In this document: positions 24,821-33,108 of the stretch, piece by piece
Position numbering within the stretch: position 1 is the first letter of the stretch
Layout: every line of letters starts with the position of its first letter
NCBI GenBank assembly: GCA_934271465.1
Contig: CAKQRQ010000001.1
Coordinates: 62,001-126,000 of the forward strand
Length of the DNA: 64,000 bases
DNA from: an uncultured Alphaproteobacteria bacterium
Lineage (GTDB): Bacteria > Pseudomonadota > Alphaproteobacteria > RF32 > CAG-239
Direction: 5' to 3'
Translations under genes and position numbers: made by a program
Notes under the pieces: generated by a model
Database searches by the model: none
What the model was told of the DNA's origin: nothing
Seen by the model: the letters and a program-made list of their open reading frames with translations, nothing else

Positions 24821-25657
24821 TTAGAACAACTGCAGGACGGACTGAGCCGACTGAGAAGCCAAAGCCAAAGAGTTAATCGCCAATTGCTGACGTGTCTGCA
24901 AGGCCAGATAGTTAGCCGACTCTTCGTTCATATCGGCCAGAACAAGGTTATCGGCACCGGTCTCAAGAACATCAATCAAAGCTTCAGTAAATTCCTGACG
25001 AGTTTGGATAATGGAGTATGTGTTACCAAACTCACTGCTGATTGAACGCAGCTGTGTCATGGCGCTTGTAACCGAGTCAATCGTTGCGGCGACTTTTGTC
25101 GGATCATCCCATGCCGCTGCCGTTTTCAAAACATCAATGGAGTCGGCAATGTCTTTTCCGGTTACTTCCAAGTAGTTTCCGCGAGACTCGTTGAACACAA
25201 CTTTTAACTTGTCACCTTTCAACAGGTTGACACCTTGATAAGACGCATCATCAATCAATTTCTTGGCTTGAGCTCGAATAGCCTCAAACTGATCTTGATA
25301 GGTTTTGATGGCGGCTTTGTACTCGGTGCCGTCGGCATCGTCATCCGCCTTGGCAACCGTCGCGGCTGTATCAGCAACAGCTTTCATCTGCTCAACGTAA
25401 GATGTCAAAGATTCAATACCTTCGTTAGCAGCCTGAATGGTCTGAATTCCCTGCCCCATACTATCCAACAGAGCATCCAAGTCGGAAGCGCGGTTTGTCA
25501 AAGCGCGGGATTGGTAGTAGCTGGACGCGTTATCAATAGCGGAGTTAACTTTCTTACCTGTAGAAAGTCTCTCTTGTGTGGTGTCCATTTGTTTTTGGAT
25601 TGATTTCAAAGAAGACAAGTTAGAACGCATACTTGCTGTTAAAGTGATAGTAGACAT
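24821..25657 (-). CDS. Flagellin, copy 2
   Basis: A 278-residue flagellin, the shortest of the four. Both conserved ends match the other copies (QKQMDTTQERLSTGKKVNSA at the start, SQSAQSVLQLF at the end), while the central part is cut by about 28 residues. The leader and promoter differ from those of the other three: it has a clear sigma-70-like promoter and a different hairpin. It may therefore be expressed at a different time or level, as with the minor flagellins in multi-flagellin alphaproteobacteria (inference). Confidence 0.92.
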   Translation of the reverse strand: MSTITLTASMRSNLSSLKSIQKQMDTTQERLSTGKKVNSAIDNASSYYQSRALTNRASDLDALLDSMGQGIQTIQAANEGIESLTSYVEQMKAVADTAATVAKADDDADGTEYKAAIKTYQDQFEAIRAQAKKLIDDASYQGVNLLKGDKLKVVFNESRGNYLEVTGKDIADSIDVLKTAAAWDDPTKVAATIDSVTSAMTQLRSISSEFGNTYSIIQTRQEFTEALIDVLETGADNLVLADMNEESANYLALQTRQQLAINSLALASQSAQSVLQLF

Positions 25658-25691
25658 GGCTTTTCTCCCAATACATAAAAGTTACACATTA

Positions 25692-25719
25692 CTTGTGGTG
25701 CTTCTATTAACACTACAGG
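25692..25719 (-). promoter_or_regulatory. Leader hairpin of flagellin gene 2
   Basis: The minus strand has CCTGTAGTG, a 10-base loop and CACCACAAG, pairing at 7 of 9 positions. It lies 34 bases before the start codon, the same place as the GCTTAA hairpins of the other flagellins but with a different sequence. Confidence 0.45.
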
Positions 25720-25722
25720 GTC

Positions 25723-25751
25723 AGTATATCATATTTTGCAAGCCCAAACAA
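25723..25751 (-). promoter_or_regulatory. Sigma-70-like promoter of flagellin gene 2
   Basis: TTGTTT, a 17-base spacer and TATACT, with TGA just before the -10 (an extended -10 form). It sits directly upstream of the leader hairpin. No sigma-54 element is visible here. Confidence 0.6.
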
Positions 25752-26154
25752 TACCCAAAAATTAAAAAACTGTAAATTTTTGTTTTAGCTTATTGATTTT
25801 GCTGTGTTTTTATTTAGTGTTTTTCTTCGAAACGACTCGGGTTTTTTAGGGGAAAATGAGTGTTTTTTTGTTAGATTTGATAAAGGGTATTGGTATTATA
25901 ATACCATAATAGACTCGGGGATTTTTTGTTTAAATGTCTCATTCAGATTTTGTTGCGAGTTTGAGCATTGTTTTACGTTACTTTTGAATGACCAAAAGTA
26001 ACCAAAAGTCATCGGGCTGGAATTTACTTTCTAAGTATTGGCGGCAAATGACTGAACGCTGCCGCTGCTTTACGCCCGTATTATTCTTTGACTCTTTGCA
26101 CGCCAACACTAAGAAGTTGTAAATTAAGCCCGAACCTAAAACAAGGTCATTCTC
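25752..26154. other. Non-coding interval between flagellin genes 2 and 3
   Basis: About 400 bases without a believable gene. It holds the perfect palindrome GGTATTATAATACC (25892-25905); the inverted repeat TTACTTTTG-N6-CAAAAGTAA (25978-26001) followed by a second CCAAAAGT; and two GACTCGGG direct repeats. An 84-codon minus frame crosses the second half (25978-26232) but runs through the REP-like repeat and has no ribosome site. It looks like old repeat-element debris. Confidence 0.4.
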
Positions 26155-26212
26155 GTGCCCGAAGCAGCGCCGATTTCCTTTTCCGTCATATTCGGGCTTG
26201 ACCCGAAGGTAA
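26155..26212. repeat. REP-like palindromic repeat, copy 2
   Basis: Nearly identical to 23658-23715, with the same TTCGGG-CTTGA-CCCGAA hairpin and the same position relative to a flagellin terminator. It marks the edge of a duplicated segment of about 1.1 kb that includes flagellin genes 1 and 3. Confidence 0.7.
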
Positions 26213-26213
26213 A

Positions 26214-26246
26214 TAAAAAAGCGGGGTAACATGCCCCGCTTCTTTT
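26214..26246 (-). terminator. Terminator after flagellin gene 3
   Basis: AAGCGGGG / CCCCGCTT with A and T tracts on both sides, almost the same as the terminator of flagellin gene 1. Confidence 0.8.
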
Positions 26247-26263
26247 TGTGTGTTTGATTTGTC

Positions 26264-27178
26264 TTAGAACAACTGCAAGACGGACTGTGCCGACTGAGAT
26301 GCCAAAGACAAAGAGTTAATCGCCAATTGCTGACGTGTCTGCAAGGCCAGATAGTTAGCCGACTCTTCGTTCATATCGGCCAGAACAAGGTTATCAGCAC
26401 CGGTCTCGAGAACATCAATCAAAGCCTCGGTAAATTCCTGACGAGTTTGGATAATGGAGTATGTATTACCCAGCTCACTGCTGACAGAACGCAATTTTGT
26501 CACACCGGCCGTAACAGCTGAAATAGCCTCATCAACCGTTGTCTTTGCTGTTGCGCCGGCATCAGCTGTCCAGTTGACATCAGCTTTCAAAATGTCAATA
26601 CCTTTATCGCCCAAAAGGCTATCAACCTGGACATCTAAGCTATTGCCGCGAGATTCGTTGAAAACAACGGTCAATTTTTGGCCTTTTAACAAGTTAATTC
26701 CCTGATATGATGTATCATTAATCAACTTTTCGGCTTGTGCGCGAATAGCATTGAATTGATCTTGATAGCTTTTCAATTCTGTTGTATAGGCATCATATGC
26801 ATCTTTTTGAGCTTGCCATGCATCTTGATCCGCCGCATCTGCTTTCTCTCCTGCGGGAGCTGTAACTTTTGCCAAAGTGGCAGCCGTATCGGCGACGGCC
26901 TTCATCTGTTCAACATAAGATGTCAAAGATTCCAAACCTTCGTTAGCGGCCTGAATGGTCTGAATGCCCTGCCCCATGCTGTCTAACAAAGATGACAAGT
27001 CAGAAGCGCGGTTTGTCAAAGCGCGGGATTGATAGTAGCTGGACGCGTTATCAATAGCGGAGTTAACTTTCTTACCTGTGGAAAGTCTCTCTTGTGTTGT
27101 ATCCATCTGGCTTTGAATTGACTTCAAAGAGGCCAAATTAGAACGCATACTTGCTGTTAATGTAATAGATTGAGCCAT
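26264..27178 (-). CDS. Flagellin, copy 3
   Basis: A 304-residue flagellin nearly identical to copy 1 over the amino- and carboxy-terminal domains. The differences are concentrated in the short central stretch around residues 105-135 (APAGEKADAADQDAWQAQKD here). Leader, hairpin and terminator are also shared, so copies 1 and 3 come from a recent duplication or are kept alike by gene conversion. The gene is probably monocistronic. Confidence 0.93.
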   Translation of the reverse strand: MAQSITLTASMRSNLASLKSIQSQMDTTQERLSTGKKVNSAIDNASSYYQSRALTNRASDLSSLLDSMGQGIQTIQAANEGLESLTSYVEQMKAVADTAATLAKVTAPAGEKADAADQDAWQAQKDAYDAYTTELKSYQDQFNAIRAQAEKLINDTSYQGINLLKGQKLTVVFNESRGNSLDVQVDSLLGDKGIDILKADVNWTADAGATAKTTVDEAISAVTAGVTKLRSVSSELGNTYSIIQTRQEFTEALIDVLETGADNLVLADMNEESANYLALQTRQQLAINSLSLASQSAQSVLQLF

Positions 27179-27209
27179 TTTCTTTCTCCATTTTTGTTTT
27201 CTGAAACAC

Positions 27210-27227
27210 GCCTAAATTCTCTTAAGC
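27210..27227 (-). promoter_or_regulatory. Leader hairpin of flagellin gene 3
   Basis: The minus strand reads GCTTAA-GAGAAT-TTAGGC. One change from copy 1 converts a U-A pair to a U-G wobble, so the RNA stem is kept. The distance to the start codon is the same as in gene 1. Confidence 0.6.
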
Positions 27228-27275
27228 TGTGATTAATTTATACTCATAATACTTAATAATTCTTTAAAAAATTTA

Positions 27276-27302
27276 AAGGCGGAGAATTTATCTCCGCCTT
27301 TC
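27276..27302 (-). terminator. Terminator after flagellin gene 4
   Basis: AAAGGCGGAGA / TCTCCGCCTTT is an 11-bp perfect stem with a 4-base loop just past the stop, followed on the minus strand by an A/T-rich run. Confidence 0.75.
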
Positions 27303-27318
27303 TTTGTATTTATTTGTC

Positions 27319-28245
27319 TTAGTTGAACAACGACAAAATCGACTGTGCCGACTGTGAAGCCAAAGACAAAGAGTTAATTGCCAGCTGTTGACGTGTCTGC
27401 AAAGCCAGATAGTTGGCTGACTCTTCGTTCATATCGGCCAAAACGAGATTGTCAGAACCGGTTTCAAGAACATCAATCAAAGCTTCGGTAAAGTTTTGAC
27501 GTGTTTGGATAATTGAGTAATTGTTGCCCAATTCACTGCTGACTGAACGCAAACGTGTCATACCGTTTGTAACCAATGTAATTGAAGCATTGATATCATT
27601 CATTCCCGTCCAAGCGGCAGGATTTTTCAAGACTTCAATATCTTCAGTAATATCTTGTCCGACAACCTCCAGAAAGTTGCCGCGCGTCTCATTGAATACA
27701 ACTTTCAAAGTGTTGCCTTTCAGCAAGTTGACACCTTGATAAGATGCATCGTTAACCAACTGGACGGCTTGTTCACGAATTGTGTTGAACTGTGTGATAT
27801 AGCTTTCCAATTCTTTTGCATAAGCTTTCGCGGCGGTATCTTGAGCCTCCCACGCGGCAATCTGTGCCTTTTCTTCTTCTGTGGGAGCTCCGGGATCTGC
27901 CGGCTCAGGTTTGGCGCCTGCCGGAGCTTTGACTTCTGCTAAAGTGGCGGCTGTATTGGCAACGGCTTTCATCTGCTCAACATAAGATGTGACGGCCTCA
28001 ATGCCCTCGTTGGCAGCCTGAATGGTTTGAATACCCTGTCCCATGCTGTCCAACAAAGCATCCAAATCAGAGGCGCGGTTTGTCAACGAACGAGACTGAT
28101 AGTAGCTGGAGGCATTATCAATAGCGGAGTTAACTTTCTTACCAGTGGAAAGTCTTTCCTGCGTTTTGTCCATTTGTTTTTGAATAGATTTCAGAGATGA
28201 CAGATTTGATCTCATACTCTCTGTTAATGTAATTGTTTGACCCAT
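27319..28245 (-). CDS. Flagellin, copy 4
   Basis: A 308-residue flagellin, the most divergent of the four. It begins MGQTITLTESMRSNLSSLKS and ends SQSAQSILSLFN, with a proline- and glutamate-rich insert near residues 110-135 (AGAKPEPADPGAPTEEEKAQ). It is the one nearest flbT. Its leader keeps the GCTTAA-N6-TTAAGC hairpin although the rest of the leader differs, which argues that the hairpin is under selection. Confidence 0.93.
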   Translation of the reverse strand: MGQTITLTESMRSNLSSLKSIQKQMDKTQERLSTGKKVNSAIDNASSYYQSRSLTNRASDLDALLDSMGQGIQTIQAANEGIEAVTSYVEQMKAVANTAATLAEVKAPAGAKPEPADPGAPTEEEKAQIAAWEAQDTAAKAYAKELESYITQFNTIREQAVQLVNDASYQGVNLLKGNTLKVVFNETRGNFLEVVGQDITEDIEVLKNPAAWTGMNDINASITLVTNGMTRLRSVSSELGNNYSIIQTRQNFTEALIDVLETGSDNLVLADMNEESANYLALQTRQQLAINSLSLASQSAQSILSLFN

Positions 28246-28271
28246 TCTATTTCTCCATTTTTTCTAAATGT

Positions 28272-28289
28272 GCTTAATAACCCTTAAGC
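28272..28289 (-). promoter_or_regulatory. Leader hairpin of flagellin gene 4
   Basis: The minus strand reads GCTTAA-GGGTTA-TTAAGC, 27 bases before the start codon. The stem is identical to that of gene 1 and the loop differs. Confidence 0.6.
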
Positions 28290-28325
28290 CGGTGTTGATT
28301 GTTATATATACTGTTTAATCCCTTT

Positions 28326-28742
28326 TTAAACCCCGTCAGCCGGAGCATCTTCCCCCTGCAAGGCCTTCCCGAAAACCTTGTCTTCCTGTTCGACCAGCTT
28401 TGCCGCGTTCTTAATTGCCGCATAGTAGTCGTTGACAAGAACGGACTCGGCAACCGGCGCAACAAATGAGTGCAAACTCGGAGCCGCCTCCTGCAAATCA
28501 CGGATATATTCAATAAACAACTTCTGCAGCTCGGCACTTCCTTTTGTGAGATACAGCTGTTGAACAACAAAATAGACCCGACGCGCAGGCGTTGTTGCGT
28601 CCTTTTCCCGTAAAATGAACTTTTCGCGCAAAATAGGAACATTGCCGTCTATATAAAAACGGACACGATCATTATCATTTGTAATCAGCGCATCGCCGAT
28701 AATGATACATTCATGCGGTTTAAGTTCAATTTTCAAAGGCAT
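28326..28742 (-). CDS. flbT: Flagellin-synthesis regulator FlbT
   Basis: FlbT is a post-transcriptional regulator that binds the 5' untranslated region of flagellin mRNA and promotes its decay until the hook is finished, as shown in Caulobacter. The 138-residue product begins MPLKIELKPHECIIIGDALI and contains the family's R..yFVVQQLYL segment (VYFVVQQLYLTKGSAE) and YYAAIKNAAKLVEQE. Length is normal. It lies just upstream of flagellin gene 4 on the same strand. FlaF, its usual partner gene, was not found in the window. Confidence 0.92.
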   Translation of the reverse strand: MPLKIELKPHECIIIGDALITNDNDRVRFYIDGNVPILREKFILREKDATTPARRVYFVVQQLYLTKGSAELQKLFIEYIRDLQEAAPSLHSFVAPVAESVLVNDYYAAIKNAAKLVEQEDKVFGKALQGEDAPADGV

Positions 28743-28812
28743 AAGAACACTCCTTTTCCTGCTTTATTTCAGGTCTAAGGATAATAAAGTTTAACAAATT
28801 GTAAATATTTAA

Positions 28813-28841
28813 TTGCATATTGTGCACAACTATACTATAAG
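28813..28841 (+). promoter_or_regulatory. Probable promoter of the ABC-F gene, with TTGTGCACAA palindrome in the spacer
   Basis: TTGCAT, a 17-base spacer and TATAAG, ending about 38 bases before the ATG. The perfect palindrome TTGTGCACAA (28820-28829) lies inside the spacer and could be a repressor site. The assignment is by pattern only. Confidence 0.45.
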
Positions 28842-28879
28842 CTTCTTCAATTTATCACTCAAAATAACAAAGGGTTATC

Positions 28880-30682
28880 ATGGCTGAAGCTCCCGTTTAT
28901 ACACTCAGAAACATCTCGCTTTCGTTTGGCGACAACAGGTTGTTTGAAGACGTTACTCTTGCCGTCAACAAAGGCGATAAGATATGCCTTGTCGGACGCA
29001 ACGGCTCGGGCAAATCCACGCTTTTGAAAGTTATTGCAGGGCTGATTACTCCGGACGGCGGCGAGATTTTTGTTCAGCCCGGAGTTGTTGTTTCTTATAT
29101 GCCTCAAGAACCAGACTTGTCCGCTTTTGCCACGCTCAAAGAGGCTGTTTTGTCTGGACTTGATAAAGACGAGACCGGCGCAAACACCTATTTGGCCGAT
29201 ATTTTGCTCGACAAGCTCAAAATTGACGGGGCTCTGTCTCCGGCGTCGGCTTCCGGCGGCGAATGCCGAAAGGCCGCCCTCGCCCGCGCGCTGGTCAATA
29301 ATCCGGATATTTTGCTTTTGGACGAGCCGACCAACCACTTGGACATTACAACGATTGAAACTTTGGAAGACATTATCAAAGACTTTAGAGGCGCTGTGAT
29401 TGTTATTTCGCACGACAGAATGTTCTTAAAAGATGTTTCCACCGCCACTTTTTGGCTTGACCGCGGACGCATGCACCTCAGCAACAAAGGTTTTGCCTTT
29501 TTTGAAAGCTGGCAGGAAGAAATTATCAATCAGGAGATTATCAATCAAAATAACCTCAACAAAAAAATTGCCGAAGAAACCGAATGGCTGCACAAAGGCG
29601 TTACCGCCCGCCGACGCCGCAACATGGGACGCCTGCGCCGTTTGATTGAGTTGAGACGAGAGCGCAAAGAGCAAATTAAGCAAGTCGGAAACATCAACCT
29701 GTCCATTGACGAGGGAGATTTCAGATCCAAACTTGTCATTGAGGCCAAGCATATTTCAAAGAGTTTTGGCTCGCGCGATATTATTAAAGACTTTTCAACC
29801 CGAATTATCCGCGGCAACAAAATCGGCATTGTCGGCCCCAACGGCGCCGGAAAGACAACGCTTATCAAGCTGTTGACCAAACGCCTTGCACCGGACAGCG
29901 GGCATGTGCGCATCGGCAAAAATTTGGAGGAAGCTTATTTTGACCAAAACCGCCTAACGCTTGACTTGAAGAAGACCCTTTGGCAAACCCTGTGCGACAA
30001 GGGCGACCATATTATGGTTCAGGGGCATTGGCGGCATGTTGTGGCTTATTTGAAAGACTTTTTATTTAAACCGGCGCAGGCCAACTGTCCTGTCGCTGCT
30101 CTGTCCGGCGGCGAAAAAAACCGCCTGATGCTGGCCAAAGCACTGGCACAACCGTCCAACTTCTTGGTCTTGGACGAGCCGACAAATGATTTGGATATGG
30201 ATACTTTGGACTTGCTGCAGGAAGTTTTGGACGAGTATACCGGCACAATTTTAATTGTCAGCCACGACAGAGACTTTTTGGACCGCGTGGCCGGTTCTAT
30301 TATTTATCTTAAAGGCGACGGCACGGCTTATGAACACGCCGGCAGTTATTCTGACCTGCTTGCCAAACTCAAAGAAAAGAGTGCCGTTCAGACCAAAGCG
30401 TCCCAAAAAACTGCGCCTAAGCCTGTCTCCCCGCCTAAGGCCGTCAAAAAATTGAGCTACAACCAGCAACGTATGCTTGAGGTCCTGCCGCAGGAGATTG
30501 ACGCGCTTGACAAAGAAATCGCCGCGCTGACAGCAGAGCTTTCCAACCCCGATTTGTATCAAAGCAATCCCACGCGGTTTGACGAGGCCTCTTGCACTTT
30601 GGAAGAAAAGCAGCATGAAAAAGCCTCCAAAGAGGAGGCTTGGCTTGAGGTTTCCATTTTGGCAGAAAGCCTTAATTCTTAA
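28880..30682 (+). CDS. uup: ABC-F ATPase, Uup-like
   Basis: ABC-F proteins have two ATPase domains and no membrane part, and act on the ribosome. The 600-residue product has two complete cassettes: GRNGSGKST with SGGECRKAALARAL and LLLDEPTNHLD, then GPNGAGKTT with LSGGEKNRLMLAKAL and LVLDEPTNDLD. The linker between them is strongly basic (VTARRRRNMGRLRRLIELRR), and the last 80 residues form a coiled coil, as in Uup. Uup resolves stalled or non-productive ribosome states. The symbol is given because of the carboxy-terminal coiled coil. It overlaps the convergent ATPase gene by 4 bases. Confidence 0.85.
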   Translation: MAEAPVYTLRNISLSFGDNRLFEDVTLAVNKGDKICLVGRNGSGKSTLLKVIAGLITPDGGEIFVQPGVVVSYMPQEPDLSAFATLKEAVLSGLDKDETGANTYLADILLDKLKIDGALSPASASGGECRKAALARALVNNPDILLLDEPTNHLDITTIETLEDIIKDFRGAVIVISHDRMFLKDVSTATFWLDRGRMHLSNKGFAFFESWQEEIINQEIINQNNLNKKIAEETEWLHKGVTARRRRNMGRLRRLIELRRERKEQIKQVGNINLSIDEGDFRSKLVIEAKHISKSFGSRDIIKDFSTRIIRGNKIGIVGPNGAGKTTLIKLLTKRLAPDSGHVRIGKNLEEAYFDQNRLTLDLKKTLWQTLCDKGDHIMVQGHWRHVVAYLKDFLFKPAQANCPVAALSGGEKNRLMLAKALAQPSNFLVLDEPTNDLDMDTLDLLQEVLDEYTGTILIVSHDRDFLDRVAGSIIYLKGDGTAYEHAGSYSDLLAKLKEKSAVQTKASQKTAPKPVSPPKAVKKLSYNQQRMLEVLPQEIDALDKEIAALTAELSNPDLYQSNPTRFDEASCTLEEKQHEKASKEEAWLEVSILAESLNS

Positions 30683-31647
30683 TCGTTCTCAGGAAAAATA
30701 TTCATTCCCTTGGCCATACGGGTCATTTGGGTCTCAATAACCGTATTCAGATTCAATTTTCCGTTTTTGATAATTCCTCTGACCTGATCGCCTTTAGTTG
30801 TATCGGGATTGGCGAACAAAAATGAAATTTTGGGCTTTTTGAAACCGACTCCGACCAAATCTTGGTGCACGACACCCAAAATACTACGCGAGAACAAGTC
30901 ATAGGCCAATTCCTCGCTCATATCACCGGCCGATGCGTAGGTTACCACAGAGTTAATCGCATCAACCACGTTATTTGCGTGAATTGTGGACAAGACCAAG
31001 TGGCCTGATGTGGCCGCACGCAAGAGTTCAGCCGCCGCGTCGGGAGTTCGAATTTCGCCAACCATAATATAGCGCGGTTTGGAACGCAGCGCCGACTTGA
31101 GACTTTCGCCCCAGTTGCCGTTAATCGGCATGGTCTGCTTGCACAGCCCAAGACCGCCTCTTTCTACCGTATAAACGCCGTCCAACGGTTGTTCGGTCGG
31201 ATCTTCAATTGTGTAAGCAAAACCGCCTTCCTGCGTCAAAAACTCTTTTAACAAACTCGAAATAGCCGTCGTTTTGCCGGAGCCGGTCGAGCCTGCCCAC
31301 AAAATCAAACCGGACTGGCGGCGCAGATTAAGTAAATAATTTGCAAAACTCATCGGATAGTTTAGGGCGCGGAAAGGCGTGACAGATACGGGCATTTTGC
31401 GCGCGCAATATTCAATTCCGGATATGGACTCGCTGCGCTCAATACGGTAATAAATACCGTCATAGTGGACGGAATAACTCGGATTTTTGCCGTCCCAGCT
31501 TGATTCCACCAAATTGAAAAACGAATCAAAATCATCGGGAGCAAACAACATCAGGGCATTAGATGTTCGTTTGTCCGGAATATAGGCTTTTCTGTCGTTA
31601 GCCGTTATATAAATATCTGAAAAACTTGTTTCCGTTACCGTCGCCAT
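30679..31647 (-). CDS. PilT/DotB-type secretion ATPase
   Basis: A 322-residue hexameric secretion ATPase of the GspE/PilT/DotB group. It shows Walker A AGSTGSGKTTAISSLL, the Asp box AYTIEDPTEQ, Walker B KPRYIMVGEIR and the His box TSGHLVLSTIHAN. These proteins power pilus retraction or type IVB secretion. No pilin, platform or secretin gene is in the window; its only close neighbour is a small amino-terminally anchored protein 12 bases upstream. An AGGAG site precedes the ATG. Which machine it drives cannot be told from here. Confidence 0.82.
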   Translation of the reverse strand: MATVTETSFSDIYITANDRKAYIPDKRTSNALMLFAPDDFDSFFNLVESSWDGKNPSYSVHYDGIYYRIERSESISGIEYCARKMPVSVTPFRALNYPMSFANYLLNLRRQSGLILWAGSTGSGKTTAISSLLKEFLTQEGGFAYTIEDPTEQPLDGVYTVERGGLGLCKQTMPINGNWGESLKSALRSKPRYIMVGEIRTPDAAAELLRAATSGHLVLSTIHANNVVDAINSVVTYASAGDMSEELAYDLFSRSILGVVHQDLVGVGFKKPKISFLFANPDTTKGDQVRGIIKNGKLNLNTVIETQMTRMAKGMNIFPEND

Positions 31648-31659
31648 TTGTTATACTCC

Positions 31660-32169
31660 TTAATCTAACTTAAAAATTTGACTGATTTGATAAAGATTAT
31701 TTGCTATCAAAGACATTTCTTCCATGCCGAATGAACAGTATTTCAAACGCTCTTTCTGCTCTTTAACAACTGCTTTTAAATCGATGCCCTTTTGTTTGGA
31801 CAGCTTTTTATTTCCCTCAAACTCCGCCCGCAGCGATACACATTTTACCAAATCGCGCAGGCGCTGCTCATCATAAAAGAAACGTTCCGTGTTCCAGCCT
31901 TTGTCCGACAACCATTCTGTTAAGATGCCCGAATAGTTCTTTTCCGAGGATAGGGACAATTGCCCTGATGTCTCTTTGAGATTGCTGTTCATCAGCTGCG
32001 CCCACACCTCCAAAAAAGCATTTAACTCCTCTGATGTTAACGGCTGATTGACTGCAGGTTCCTGCTGATATGCGCCTTGGGGACCGATTTTGTGTATCGG
32101 CTGCCCGATAAACCACCCTAAAAACACAAAAACAATTATTAAAATCAGCAATTTGACCTGACGAGTCAT
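31660..32169 (-). CDS. Membrane-anchored hypothetical protein upstream of the PilT-like ATPase
   Basis: A 169-residue protein with one amino-terminal membrane helix (LLILIIVFVFLGWFIG), a short proline/glutamine linker and a helical periplasmic or cytoplasmic domain (LTSEELNAFLEVWAQLMNSN, then MEEMSLIANNLYQISQIF). I recognise no family. I chose the ATG at 32169, which has AGG spaced 8 bases upstream, over a GTG at 32178. Being two bases after the HAD-like stop and 12 before the ATPase start, it is surely in one operon with both. A role as partner of the ATPase is plausible but unproven. Confidence 0.65.
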   Translation of the reverse strand: MTRQVKLLILIIVFVFLGWFIGQPIHKIGPQGAYQQEPAVNQPLTSEELNAFLEVWAQLMNSNLKETSGQLSLSSEKNYSGILTEWLSDKGWNTERFFYDEQRLRDLVKCVSLRAEFEGNKKLSKQKGIDLKAVVKEQKERLKYCSFGMEEMSLIANNLYQISQIFKLD

Positions 32170-32171
32170 TT

Positions 32172-33032
32172 TTACCACCTCATTGCAGAGATGACGCCGT
32201 CGGGAGATACATCATAGCTGTTGGAAAGCTCCCTTGTTTTGGCGACATCGGGAATATATCCCTCGCCCAGATAATTGACATGACGCCCTTTAGATATCAG
32301 AATTGAGGCGCACCCGTATAATCCGGCCATTTTAATATCTGTTGCCACGTTATCGCCGACAACGGCTATTTTTCCTGTTTCGCCGATACCTTCCAGCGCA
32401 TATTGCATCATTTTGATATCTGGCTTGCCCAAAGTAATAATCCGGCCGCCCAAAACAGCGTAAGCCTCGGCAATGGCTCCCGGGGCCAGGCTTAGTTTGC
32501 CGTCAATAAAACAAGAGGTATCGTTTCCGGCACAGACAAAAGGCAGACCAAAGCTGACCGCCGTATCTAAAATCGGACGATATTTATCAACCATATCCTC
32601 ACTTGAGTCAACGGCATCCATATATAAGAAATGAGCCTGTTCTATATGCGTTGTTTCCGCAAAATTCAGCCCCGAAAAAACGCCGCTGCTTTGTTTGGCT
32701 CCTATGCGGTAGTATGTATTGCCGATAGCCGCAAATTCGTTTTGCGCCCCTTTCAGACGATAATGCAAAATCTCACCGGCTGAAATGATATTACTGAAAA
32801 TGTCTAGCGGAACACCTGCATTCATAAACATTTCAACAATTTCAACAACCCGTAGCCCCATATTGCTGATAACAACAATTTTTTTGCCCATTGCTGCCAA
32901 ATTCTTGAGGCATGATGCCGCTTCGGGAAGAATATCCTTGCCGTTTGACAACACGCCGTTAAACCCGAAAACATACGTGTCGTAATCGGCGGCTATTTTA
33001 GAAAAATTAACAATGGGTTTTATCATTTTCAT
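32172..33032 (-). CDS. HAD-IIA-like protein lacking the nucleophile aspartate
   Basis: The 286-residue product matches the TIGR01459-type HAD-IIA phosphatase family: motif II region IVVISNMGLRV, the lysine of motif III in TLGKPDIKMMQYAL, and motif IV AVVGDNVATDIKMAG. But motif I, normally FDVWGVL with the aspartate that forms the phosphoenzyme, reads FGFNGVL, so the nucleophile is glycine. The other motifs are intact. A phosphatase of this class should be inactive without it. It may have become a binding protein, or the change could be a local sequence error; one substitution would be enough to restore D from G. Confidence 0.75.
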   Translation of the reverse strand: MKMIKPIVNFSKIAADYDTYVFGFNGVLSNGKDILPEAASCLKNLAAMGKKIVVISNMGLRVVEIVEMFMNAGVPLDIFSNIISAGEILHYRLKGAQNEFAAIGNTYYRIGAKQSSGVFSGLNFAETTHIEQAHFLYMDAVDSSEDMVDKYRPILDTAVSFGLPFVCAGNDTSCFIDGKLSLAPGAIAEAYAVLGGRIITLGKPDIKMMQYALEGIGETGKIAVVGDNVATDIKMAGLYGCASILISKGRHVNYLGEGYIPDVAKTRELSNSYDVSPDGVISAMRW

Positions 33033-33108
33033 TCTATGCTGTCCCGTTTCAAAACCTATTTTATCTTGAAGTATACGGCAGTTAAGCTTAAAAACAAGTT
33101 AAAAAATC

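Noticed and set aside
25978..26232. An 84-codon open frame on the minus strand between flagellin genes 2 and 3
   Set aside because: It runs through the REP-like repeat and an inverted repeat, has no ribosome site, and its composition reflects repeat sequence instead of a protein.
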